From positions 1-8,295 of the forward strand of contig DOHN01000112.1 of the NCBI GenBank assembly GCA_003535195.1: DNA of 8,295 nucleotides. Direction: 5' to 3'. A model generated the notes under the pieces. The model searched no databases and had not been told where the DNA came from. It saw nothing but the letters and a program-made list of their open reading frames with translations. Below are positions 1 through 5,742 of this stretch, piece after piece (within the stretch, counting starts at the first letter, position 1; each line of letters starts with the position of its first letter). Source of the DNA: Ruminiclostridium sp. (GTDB lineage Bacteria; Bacillota; Clostridia; DSM-8532). The position numbers and the translations under genes were made by a program.

Positions 1-169
1 TATCCCCGTTGACAGGAATGCTCATTAAGGTCGCTTGTAGATAATTGCCCGTCCATAATGCAGTACGATAATTGTTATTTTGTTTAGTAGCTGCTTCGAT
101 ATTAATCACATATGGATTGGGACCATAATCTTTCAATGTTTCACTTGTCGGGTGAAAACATTTGGTCAT
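1..169 (-). CDS. Cupin-domain protein, N-terminal part (cut by the window edge)
   Basis: Reading the minus strand from an ATG at 169 gives an open frame of 56 codons to the window edge. It starts MTKCFHPTSETLKDYGPNPY and continues through TKQNNNYRTALWTGNYLQ to SIPVNGD. I recognise this as the start of a small single-domain cupin family common in Firmicutes; it leads into the first cupin strand, and the metal-binding His/Glu motifs would lie beyond the edge. The family is usually about 100-130 residues, so roughly half is missing. Its substrate is unknown. The ribosome binding site is AAAGGAGT (180-187 on the plus map), 10-11 bases before the ATG. A nearer ATG (175-177) opens only a three-codon frame, Met-Thr-Leu, whose TGA overlaps the cupin ATG, so it is not the cupin start. 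The gene is divergent from the zinc-ribbon gene. The family call is from memory of the family, not a search. Confidence 0.75.
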   Translation of the reverse strand, partial: MTKCFHPTSETLKDYGPNPYVINIEAATKQNNNYRTALWTGNYLQATLMSIPVNGD

Positions 170-208
170 AATGTCATCGACTCCTTTAAATAAATTTTAC
201 CCATTCAA

Positions 209-246
209 ATTATATGGAAATTTTCAAAAATTTGTGTGCTGCACAC
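209..246 (-). promoter_or_regulatory. Putative promoter of the cupin gene with palindromic operator candidate
   Basis: On the minus strand a perfect TATAAT lies at 214-209, 40 bases before the cupin ATG. The -35 position, 17 bases upstream (237-232), reads ACACAA and is poor. It overlaps a perfect palindrome GTGTGC-T-GCACAC at 234-246. A weak -35 box covered by a dyad is a common arrangement for a regulated promoter. The palindrome could bind a dimeric regulator, but no regulator gene is visible here. Confidence 0.4.
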
Positions 247-381
247 TAAAAAAGCAATCCTTTTTTACGAATAATATAAACTTAAATAATTTATTTTTGC
301 ATGAAAAGTAATAGAAAAGCCACTTTTTCCAATTTTAAAAAAAAATTCTCAAGTAATACCATATAATTTATTTTATTTTAA

Positions 382-410
382 TTGACTTTTGAGTAATTAG
401 GGCATATACT
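382..410 (+). promoter_or_regulatory. SigA-type promoter of the zinc-ribbon gene
   Basis: TTGACT (382-387) and TATACT (405-410) are separated by exactly 17 bases, each one mismatch from consensus. Transcription would start near 417, giving a leader of about 40 bases. This is the best-formed promoter in the window. The rest of the spacer from about 250 to 380 is AT-rich and shows no gene with a ribosome binding site. Confidence 0.75.
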
Positions 411-456
411 AAATGAGTCACCAAACGGTGAACTATCATAATTTAAGAGGTATTAT

Positions 457-735
457 ATGTATCAAGACAAAACCCTCGTCTGCAAGGATTGCGGTCAGAA
501 TTTCACCTTTACTGCTGGAGAGCAGGAATTTTTTGCTGAGAAAGGCTTTACCAATGAGCCTCAGCGTTGCCCAGAATGCCGCAAAGCACGCAGACAAAAT
601 TCAAATGGCGGACGCGGAGAGCGTCAGATGTATGATGCTGTCTGTGCTTCCTGTGGAAGACCTTGCAAGGTTCCTTTCCAGCCGCGCGACGATCGCCCTG
701 TTTACTGCAGTGAATACTTTAGCAATAAAAGATAA
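457..735 (+). CDS. Zinc-ribbon protein with two ribbon modules, second lacking one cysteine
   Basis: A 92-residue soluble protein of the 'probable zinc-ribbon' type common in Clostridia (zf-trcl family); biochemical role unknown. The first module has Cys9-x2-Cys12 and Cys38-x2-Cys41, a complete four-cysteine zinc site. A Gly/Arg-rich linker at about 47-57 follows. The second module has Cys63-x2-Cys66 and Cys84, but where the family normally ends in a second CxxC pair this protein has Tyr87 (codon TAC, 715-717). Cys70 is an extra cysteine that might serve as fourth ligand. The start is the ATG at 457, with AAGAGG at 445-450 six bases upstream; an overlapping frame from 413 lacks such a site. 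It is a single-gene unit with a SigA promoter upstream and a terminator just downstream. Zinc binding and perhaps nucleic-acid or protein binding are inferred from the fold only. Confidence 0.85.
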   Translation: MYQDKTLVCKDCGQNFTFTAGEQEFFAEKGFTNEPQRCPECRKARRQNSNGGRGERQMYDAVCASCGRPCKVPFQPRDDRPVYCSEYFSNKR

Positions 736-753
736 ATTTTAGTCTTTTGAGAA

Positions 754-781
754 CCGTCCCTTAATCGGGGCGGCTTTTTTT
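754..781 (+). terminator. Intrinsic terminator of the zinc-ribbon gene
   Basis: CCGTCCC (754-760) pairs with GGGGCGG (767-773), seven pairs with one G-T, around a six-base loop. Seven T follow at 775-781. It begins 18 bases after the stop codon. Confidence 0.9.
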
Positions 782-825
782 GATTTAATGTTATTTTTAA
801 CTTTGATTTTGGTATTTTCCAAGAT

Positions 826-845
826 AAATAAGAATTTTCTTATTT
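826..845. repeat. Perfect AT-rich inverted repeat
   Basis: AAATAAGAA (826-834) and its exact reverse complement TTCTTATTT (837-845) are separated by two bases. It lies about 65 bases before the small frameshifted gene at 910, in a stretch where I see no convincing promoter. It could be an operator or a weak hairpin; being only A+T plus one G/C per arm, chance occurrence in such AT-rich DNA is possible. Confidence 0.45.
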
Positions 846-909
846 TTTATTTTCATAAGTTAACGGATAAATTTTATTGGTTTGTACATTCTAGTTTCGA
901 GGTGATTTT

Positions 910-1109
910 ATGAGCAAATCTGATGAACAGCCAGATCGTACTTTTGGTGACCCTATTCCAGATAAAAAAACCATGTGGTACGAAAGGAACACGAAATCCG
1001 AAAAACAGACGGTCCTATTCGTAAAGATGCTTATCCGGTAATTGATACCGATCTCGGAAGGGATAATCTTGAAAATGATATGCCCGAAGCTGATCTTCAG
1101 GATCTATGA
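910..1109 (+). pseudogene. Small acidic hypothetical protein, interrupted by a one-base frameshift
   Basis: An ATG at 910 has a strong ribosome binding site, GAGGTGA at 899-905. Its frame reads MSKSDEQPDRTFGDPIPDKK, then MWYER, and then turns into implausible sequence, stopping at TAA 1039-1041 after 43 codons. Changing frame by one base near 982-988 gives a natural-looking continuation: KEHEIRKTDGPIRKDAYPV, then an acidic tail ending EADLQDL at TGA 1107-1109. One A missing from the A run in GAAAGG would explain it. The repaired product would be about 65 residues, highly charged and acidic, rich in Asp, with no membrane segment or cysteine. I do not recognise a family. A terminator directly follows 1109, so the far end of the corrected frame is the real gene end. 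The break may be a true mutation or a sequencing or assembly error; I cannot tell which. Confidence 0.55.
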
Positions 1110-1117
1110 TTTTATGC

Positions 1118-1150
1118 GGCTCTTGCTTTTACAGCAAGGGCCAATTTTAT
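1118..1150 (+). terminator. Intrinsic terminator after the small acidic gene
   Basis: A ten-pair stem, 1118-1127 with 1133-1142 (one G-T pair), closes a five-base loop TTTAC. The tail AATTTTATT is T-rich but interrupted. The stem starts nine bases after the corrected stop at 1107-1109, which supports the longer reading of that gene. Confidence 0.7.
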
Positions 1151-1214
1151 TAATGTTGGCTTGTTTTAATTTTTCTGCTTAAAAACAAAAATTATAGTAA
1201 ATTCACACAAAATA

Positions 1215-1223
1215 TGATATAAT
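1215..1223 (+). promoter_or_regulatory. Extended -10 promoter of the exonuclease III gene
   Basis: TGATATAAT is a perfect extended -10 element (TG, one base, TATAAT at 1218-1223). The -35 position (about 1195-1200, TAGTAA) is poor, as is usual when an extended -10 is present. Transcription would start near 1230, about 30 bases before the ATG. Confidence 0.65.
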
Positions 1224-1259
1224 TAAAAACAAAAAGAAAGCAATTTGTGGAGGTGCTAA

Positions 1260-2045
1260 ATGAAGTTTCTTTCTTGGAATGTAAATGGTTTGCGCGCTTG
1301 CCTGCAAAAAGGATTTCTGGAATTTTTGAAGGAATCAAATGCGGATACGATTTGTTTGCAGGAGACCAAGATGCAGCCGGAACAAGCAGATTTCGAATTA
1401 CCGGGATATACACGTTATTGGAATTCTGCTTTCAGAAAAGGATATTCCGGTACCGCGATTTTTACAAAAAATTCGCCGATCAGCGTTCAGTATGATATTG
1501 ATGATTCTGACCATATGGGGGAGGGGCGTTCAATAACCCTTGAATATCCGGAATATTATTTGGTAACTGTTTATACGCCGAATTCTCAGGATGAATTAAA
1601 ACGCTTGCCCTATAGAATGGAATGGGAAGATGCGTTTCGTACTTATTTGATGAAGCTGGATCAAAAAAAGCCGGTAATTGTCTGCGGCGATATGAATGTA
1701 GCCCATCAGGAAATCGATCTTAAAAATCCCAAATCCAATCGCAAGAACGCCGGCTTTAGCGATGAGGAGAGGGGAAAGTTCTCCGAGCTTCTGGAAGCGG
1801 GATTTTTAGACTCGTTCCGTTTTTTCTACCCGGATAAGACCGGCGCTTATACCTGGTGGTCCTATATGTTCAAGGCCAGAGAGAAGAATGTGGGATGGCG
1901 TATAGACTATTTTTGTGTGTCAAAAATCTTGGAGCATCAAATAAAGGATGCGCTCATCCATTCCGATGTAATGGGCTCGGATCATTGCCCTGTGGAGCTG
2001 ATTATAGAGGAGGCTTCTTTTTCGCCCCTGGCTGTTGTTGAATAG
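1260..2045 (+). CDS. xth: Exodeoxyribonuclease III / AP endonuclease (Xth/ExoA family)
   Basis: A 261-residue cytoplasmic DNA-repair enzyme of the Mg2+-dependent endonuclease/exonuclease/phosphatase fold. The family cuts DNA 5' to abasic sites and removes nucleotides or blocking groups from 3' ends, preparing them for base-excision repair. Family motifs are all present: SWNVNGLRA with Asn7, LQETK with metal-binding Glu35, VYTPNS with Tyr105, GDMNVAH with Asp144 and Asn146, GWRIDYF with Asp216, and the terminal GSDHCP with the catalytic Asp241-His242 pair. The length matches bacterial ExoA (about 250-270). The ATG at 1260 follows a near-perfect GGAGGTG at 1249-1255. The gene appears monocistronic, with an extended -10 promoter upstream and a hairpin with a T-run after the stop. 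The C-terminal tail beyond the catalytic His (about 15 residues) is not conserved in my recollection. The symbol could equally be exoA. Confidence 0.95.
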   Translation: MKFLSWNVNGLRACLQKGFLEFLKESNADTICLQETKMQPEQADFELPGYTRYWNSAFRKGYSGTAIFTKNSPISVQYDIDDSDHMGEGRSITLEYPEYYLVTVYTPNSQDELKRLPYRMEWEDAFRTYLMKLDQKKPVIVCGDMNVAHQEIDLKNPKSNRKNAGFSDEERGKFSELLEAGFLDSFRFFYPDKTGAYTWWSYMFKAREKNVGWRIDYFCVSKILEHQIKDALIHSDVMGSDHCPVELIIEEASFSPLAVVE

Positions 2046-2054
2046 CAAAACCCC

Positions 2055-2106
2055 GGCAGGAATAATGTTGCTGCTTTCTATAGGAGATGGAATCCCTGCC
2101 TGTTTT
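2055..2106 (+). terminator. Probable terminator of the exonuclease III gene (long-loop hairpin)
   Basis: GGCAGG (2055-2060) pairs exactly with CCTGCC (2095-2100), and TGTTTT follows at 2101-2106. The loop of 34 bases is long for a terminator and the T-run is short, so this is weaker than the other terminators in the window. It lies 10 bases after the stop codon at 2043-2045. Confidence 0.45.
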
Positions 2107-2129
2107 CCCGCAAGTACTAATCCCATAAT

Positions 2130-2175
2130 GAGGTGCATAGGATAGATTGTCCGATTGCACCTCTATTTTAATTAT
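2130..2175 (+). promoter_or_regulatory. Leader hairpin with U-rich tail before the Ca2+ ATPase
   Basis: GAGGTGCA (2130-2137) and TGCACCTC (2156-2163) form a perfect eight-pair stem. The inner loop can add GGA (2140-2142) with TCC (2150-2152). The tail TATTTTAATTATT follows at once, then the ribosome binding site GGAG at 2181-2184. A -10-like CATAAT (2124-2129) abuts the left arm, but no good -35 is visible. The shape is that of an intrinsic terminator placed in a 5' leader. It may stop read-through from upstream or act as an attenuator. Confidence 0.5.
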
Positions 2176-2191
2176 TGCAGGGAGTGGTATT

Positions 2192-4879
2192 GTGGAAGCG
2201 CTTAAACAAACCATGGCATTTGAAGATATAAGAGAAAACATGTATGGGCTGACAGAGACTGAAGCAGCCCAAAACATGGAAGTTTACGGGAAAAATATTT
2301 TAAAGCAGCAAAAAAAAAGTACATGGCTTAAAACATTATTGAATCAGTTCACCGATCTAATGATTATTATTCTCATAGCGTCTTCGATGATTTCGTTTTT
2401 TATGGGTCAAAACAGTGAAGCTATTGCCATTCTGGCTATTGTGTTTTTAAATGGGTTTCTTGGCTTCTTTCAGGAAATACGGACTGAAAAGGCTATGGAA
2501 GCTTTGATGAATATGGCGGCTCCCCATGCCAGAGTCATACGGGATGGCCTTTTAAAGGATATACCCGCAGAGCAGGTTGTGCCCAGGGATTTAATTGTTC
2601 TGGAGGCCGGCAACCGGGTCCCGGCAGATGCTGTGCTGGTTGAAGCCAGCGCTCTATTTTCCGATGAGTCTATGCTGACAGGGGAATCGGTCCCTGCTTC
2701 TAAATCTCCCCTGGATGGATTTAAAAATAAGCTGAATGGAATTTCGCCCAAGAATTTGGTCTATATGGGCAGCATGATTACAAGCGGCACCGGGAAGGCT
2801 GTGGTACTCAGCACCGGTATGGAAACGGAAATGGGCAAGATCGCCGAAATGATCGAATCGGCCGGAACAACTGATACACCCCTTCAGAAAAAGCTTGAAA
2901 AGCTCGGAGAAATAATGGTTGTGGGCTGCCTGATCATCTGCGCAATCGTCTCGCTCATTGGTATTTTAAGGGGCGAGCCGGTTATAGAAATGCTCTTGGA
3001 GGGCATTAGCTTAGCCGTCGCCGCTGTCCCGGAAGGGCTGCCGGCTGTGGTTACCATTGCTCTTGCCATAGGCGTGCGCCGTATGGTGCAAAGAAATGCT
3101 CTTATCCGGAGACTGCCGGCAGTTGAAACCCTGGGCTGCGCCACCGTGATCTGTTCAGATAAGACGGGTACCCTGACAGAAAACCGTATGACAGTGGTGG
3201 CTGCCTACGCGGGGAAAAACCCCTATACTATGATTAAAAATTCCAAAGGCAGACCGTCGGTTTATTGCAGGGGAAGAGAAGTGGATACGGAAAAGACCTT
3301 TGGCCTAAAACTTTTGCTTAAAATAGGGCTGCTATGCGGTAATACACATATCAATGAAGTCAGGGAAAAAAGGGAGACTGTTGTCGATATAGAGGGGGAC
3401 CCGACAGAAGTTGCACTGGTGAGGGCGGCCCTGGACTTTGGCCTGGACAAGAATGAAGCTGAGCTCTATTACCACCGTGCCAGAGAAATCCCCTTTGACT
3501 CTGACCGTAAGCTTATGTCGGTGGTTTGCAGGACATCCTCAGGGGAGCTTTTCCTTTTCGCAAAGGGGGCTCCGGAGGTTGTTCTGGAAAAATGCAGCAA
3601 GATTCTTATTGCGGACAGGGAGCGGGACATAAAGCCGGATGACCGCAGCAATATTATGGACGAATGCCACAAAATGACATCGGAAGCCCTGCGTGTCATG
3701 GGTTTTGCCTATAGAACCGTGCAGGCAAATCAGCTGTGGAGCGACAAGCTTGAACAGGAATTTGTATTTGTAGGCCTTGCGGGAATGACGGACCCGCCTA
3801 GAAAAGAAGCGCCTGAGGCTGTGGCCAGATGCCGTCAGGCAGGAATCAAAACCGTTATGATTACCGGCGATCATAAGGAGACAGCGGCCGCTATAGCAGG
3901 GTCCATCGGTATCTATCGAAAGGGAGATATGATCCTGACCGGGAGCGAAATGGACAAGATGACGGATGAACAGCTGGGAGAGCGCTGCGGCCGGGTTTCG
4001 GTTTATGCAAGAGTGTATCCCAAGCATAAACTGAGAATCATCAAAGCCTATAGAAACAAGGGGCATATTGTGGCCATGACAGGCGATGGTGTGAATGATG
4101 CGCCTGCCATAAAGGATGCCGATATCGGAATTGCCATGGGCAAATCGGGCACCGATGTCACACGGCAGTCAGCCGCCATGATCCTGATGGATGACAATTT
4201 TTCAAGCATTGTAGCGGCAGTGGAAGAAGGCCGTAATATCTATTCCAATATCCGCAAGTTTATCAGGTATCTCCTTTCCTGTAATGTGGGCGAGGTTCTG
4301 ACCATGTTCCTGGCCACCCTGGCCGGTTTGCCCATCCCCCTTCTGCCTGCCCAGATATTAATTGTAAATCTCGCGACCGACGGCCTTCCTGCCATAGCCC
4401 TTGGCATGGAGCCCGGAGATCCCGACGCCATGAACCAGCCGCCCCGGTCACCCAATGAAAGTGTATTTGCCCACGGGCTATCCTCTGTTATAGTGACCAG
4501 GGGTATTCTCATTGCACTTTCCACATTGGCAACCTTTATGATCGTGTTCCATTTCAGCAAGAACTTAGAGACCGCCCGAACTGCGACATTGGTTACACTG
4601 GTGGTCGCACAGCTCATACATGTTTTTGAATGCAAGTCGGAAACCAGGGGGCTTTTTGAGCTGAATTTATTCTCAAATCCCTATCTGGTCTATGCAGTCT
4701 TAAGTTCTGTACTTCTTTTATTAGGAGTTATTTACCTGCCGTTTGCCGGAAAAGTATTCGGAACTATGCCTTTAAAAACCAACGAGTGGATGGTTGCCGG
4801 AGGAATCAGCCTTCTGGTGCCCATTGCTCACAGCCTGGTAAGAGAAATAAAAAACAAAAAATTGCGGGAAAGCAAATAA
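2192..4879 (+). CDS. Ca2+-transporting P-type ATPase (P2A, SERCA/YloB-like)
   Basis: An 895-residue membrane pump expected to export Ca2+ using ATP through a phospho-aspartate intermediate. Numbered from the GTG at 2192: N-terminal cation-ATPase domain; actuator loop TGES 163-166; TM4 PEGLP 280-284; phosphorylation motif DKTGT with Asp323; nucleotide domain KGAPE 458-462; DPPR 534-537; TGDH 558-561; hinge TGDGVND 630-636; and about six C-terminal membrane helices. Ca2+ ligands of SERCA have counterparts: Glu281 (TM4), Asn698 and Glu701 (TM5), and Asn726, Thr729 and Asp730 (TM6). The TM8 Glu of SERCA site I aligns with Gln807. GTG 2192 is chosen because GGAG (2181-2184) lies seven bases before it. 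A TTG at 2147 would place the start inside a hairpin with no ribosome binding site, and an ATG at 2213 is less well spaced. Length fits the family (about 890). Mn2+ as an alternative substrate cannot be excluded. Confidence 0.92.
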   Translation: MEALKQTMAFEDIRENMYGLTETEAAQNMEVYGKNILKQQKKSTWLKTLLNQFTDLMIIILIASSMISFFMGQNSEAIAILAIVFLNGFLGFFQEIRTEKAMEALMNMAAPHARVIRDGLLKDIPAEQVVPRDLIVLEAGNRVPADAVLVEASALFSDESMLTGESVPASKSPLDGFKNKLNGISPKNLVYMGSMITSGTGKAVVLSTGMETEMGKIAEMIESAGTTDTPLQKKLEKLGEIMVVGCLIICAIVSLIGILRGEPVIEMLLEGISLAVAAVPEGLPAVVTIALAIGVRRMVQRNALIRRLPAVETLGCATVICSDKTGTLTENRMTVVAAYAGKNPYTMIKNSKGRPSVYCRGREVDTEKTFGLKLLLKIGLLCGNTHINEVREKRETVVDIEGDPTEVALVRAALDFGLDKNEAELYYHRAREIPFDSDRKLMSVVCRTSSGELFLFAKGAPEVVLEKCSKILIADRERDIKPDDRSNIMDECHKMTSEALRVMGFAYRTVQANQLWSDKLEQEFVFVGLAGMTDPPRKEAPEAVARCRQAGIKTVMITGDHKETAAAIAGSIGIYRKGDMILTGSEMDKMTDEQLGERCGRVSVYARVYPKHKLRIIKAYRNKGHIVAMTGDGVNDAPAIKDADIGIAMGKSGTDVTRQSAAMILMDDNFSSIVAAVEEGRNIYSNIRKFIRYLLSCNVGEVLTMFLATLAGLPIPLLPAQILIVNLATDGLPAIALGMEPGDPDAMNQPPRSPNESVFAHGLSSVIVTRGILIALSTLATFMIVFHFSKNLETARTATLVTLVVAQLIHVFECKSETRGLFELNLFSNPYLVYAVLSSVLLLLGVIYLPFAGKVFGTMPLKTNEWMVAGGISLLVPIAHSLVREIKNKKLRESK

Positions 4880-4894
4880 TTGGCACCGTTCATG

Positions 4895-4903
4895 TGATAT
4901 AAT
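4895..4903 (+). promoter_or_regulatory. Extended -10 promoter candidate for the ABC exporter operon
   Basis: TGATATAAT (TATAAT at 4898-4903) is identical to the extended -10 before the exonuclease III gene. The -35 region (about 4875-4880) is poor. Transcription would begin near 4910, which falls inside the left arm of the terminator hairpin at 4907-4936. No better promoter was seen between here and the ATG at 5005. Confidence 0.5.
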
Positions 4904-4906
4904 ATA

Positions 4907-4944
4907 CCGGTAGGAACCTGTTTAGGGGAATACCGGATTTTTTT
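4907..4944 (+). terminator. Intrinsic terminator after the Ca2+ ATPase
   Basis: CCGGTA (4907-4912) pairs with TACCGG (4931-4936); an inner CCT (4917-4919) can pair with AGG (4924-4926). Seven T follow at 4938-4944. It lies 27 bases past the ATPase stop. Because the best promoter for the next operon lies just upstream, it might also be read as a leader element. Confidence 0.7.
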
Positions 4945-4945
4945 A

Positions 4946-4984
4946 TGTCAGAGGGCTTTTACCAGCTCCGCTGACAATATTTTT
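4946..4984 (+). promoter_or_regulatory. Second hairpin with T-run in the leader of the ABC exporter operon
   Basis: TGTCAG (4946-4951) pairs exactly with CTGACA (4971-4976), and the inside can add GG (4953-4954) with CC (4968-4969). The tail ATATTTTT ends at 4984, just before the ribosome binding site at 4991-4996. It directly follows the terminator at 4907-4944, so transcripts entering the operon from either direction upstream must pass it. Possible attenuator or back-up terminator. Confidence 0.45.
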
Positions 4985-5004
4985 AAAGAGAAAGGATTCA
5001 TGGC

Positions 5005-5742
5005 ATGCTCTCAATAACAAATGTTTCAAAAACTTATTCAAAGGGCAAAGTAAAAGCAGTTGATAATATATCTCTGGATGTAAAACCCGGTGAAATTTTT
5101 GGATTTATCGGTCCCAACGGTGCCGGCAAAACCACTACCATCAAAATGATTACAGGCATTCTGCCCATAGACGAGGGGAAAATCACCATAAGAGGCTACG
5201 ATATTGCAAAGGAACCCATTAAGGCAAAGCTCTCCATGGGGTTTGTCCCCGATACCCATGATGTTTATGACAGGTTAAGCGGAATTGAATATCTGAATTT
5301 TATTGCAGACGTATATAATGTTTCATCAGAGGAAAGAAAAAAGCAAATTGACAAATATCTGGAGATGTTTGAGATCAAGGATGTGGCGGGCCAGCCTATT
5401 AAAAGCTATTCCCATGGCATGAAGCAGAAAATTATTCTGACGGGCGCCCTTCTTCATGATCCGCCCCTTTGGATACTGGATGAGCCCCTGACCGGCCTGG
5501 ATCCAAAATCCTCCCATTTGCTGAAGGAAGAGATGCATAAGCACTGTGCAAAAGGAAATACCGTCTTTTTCTCCACCCATGTCCTGGAGGTAGCCGAGAA
5601 GCTGTGCGATCGGATTGGCATTATCAACAAGGGCAAAATCATTGCGGTGGATACCCTGGAGGAATTGAGAAAGTCCGGGGACGAATCCCTGGAAAGCATT
5701 TTCCTGAACCTGACCGAAGCCGGAGGGGGAGAGCATGCGTAA
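5005..5742 (+). CDS. ABC transporter ATP-binding protein (ABC-2 exporter type)
   Basis: A 245-residue nucleotide-binding subunit that would power the permease encoded immediately downstream at the inner face of the membrane. Motifs in order: Walker A GPNGAGKT 36-43; Q-loop region GFVPDTH with Asp83 where many ABC proteins have Gln; signature YSHGMKQK 135-142 in place of LSGGQ; Walker B LWILDE 155-160; D-loop GLDP 164-167; switch His192 in STH. The acidic Q-loop position and the 'SxGMKQ' signature are typical of the ABC-2/EcsA-like exporter group, so I expect an active ATPase. The ATG at 5005 follows AAAGGA (4991-4996) by eight bases. An ATG at 5000 is too close to that site and stops after five codons. 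The last eight bases overlap the permease gene, which indicates translational coupling. The substrate is unknown. Confidence 0.93.
   Translation: MLSITNVSKTYSKGKVKAVDNISLDVKPGEIFGFIGPNGAGKTTTIKMITGILPIDEGKITIRGYDIAKEPIKAKLSMGFVPDTHDVYDRLSGIEYLNFIADVYNVSSEERKKQIDKYLEMFEIKDVAGQPIKSYSHGMKQKIILTGALLHDPPLWILDEPLTGLDPKSSHLLKEEMHKHCAKGNTVFFSTHVLEVAEKLCDRIGIINKGKIIAVDTLEELRKSGDESLESIFLNLTEAGGGEHA

Noticed and set aside
301..366. A 21-codon frame (basic peptide) in the AT-rich spacer.
   Set aside because: No ribosome binding site, low-complexity codons, and no promoter placed for it.
413..742. Frame overlapping the zinc-ribbon gene from ATG 413.
   Set aside because: It lacks a ribosome binding site and has no recognisable domain, whereas the 457-735 frame has regularly spaced cysteine pairs.
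982..990. Programmed -1 frameshifting to explain the small acidic gene.
   Set aside because: No X-XXY-YYZ slippery heptamer and no clear downstream pseudoknot; a one-base loss in an A run is simpler.
2079..2128. Resemblance to a fluoride riboswitch: ATAGGAGATGGAATCCC looks like the conserved 5' part of the crcB motif.
   Set aside because: The CUCC needed to close the first stem with GGAG is absent, the later GAUG-type segment and pseudoknot partners are not found, and the same bases pair better in the GGCAGG/CCTGCC hairpin. A covariance-model search would settle it.
2087..2128. A 13-codon frame from ATG 2087 ending TAA 2128 just before the leader hairpin, as a possible attenuation leader peptide.
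   Set aside because: AGGAG directly abuts the ATG with no spacing, so it is not a usable ribosome binding site, and the peptide has no run of regulatory codons.
2147..2191. A longer ATPase N-terminus beginning at TTG 2147.
   Set aside because: No ribosome binding site, a start inside a perfect hairpin, and 15 extra residues not expected in the family; GTG 2192 has a well-placed GGAG.
3539..4066. Long minus-strand frames inside the ATPase gene and similar ones inside the ABC ATPase gene (for example 5326-5859).
   Set aside because: They are antisense to strongly conserved motifs of the plus-strand proteins and show no domain or ribosome binding site.
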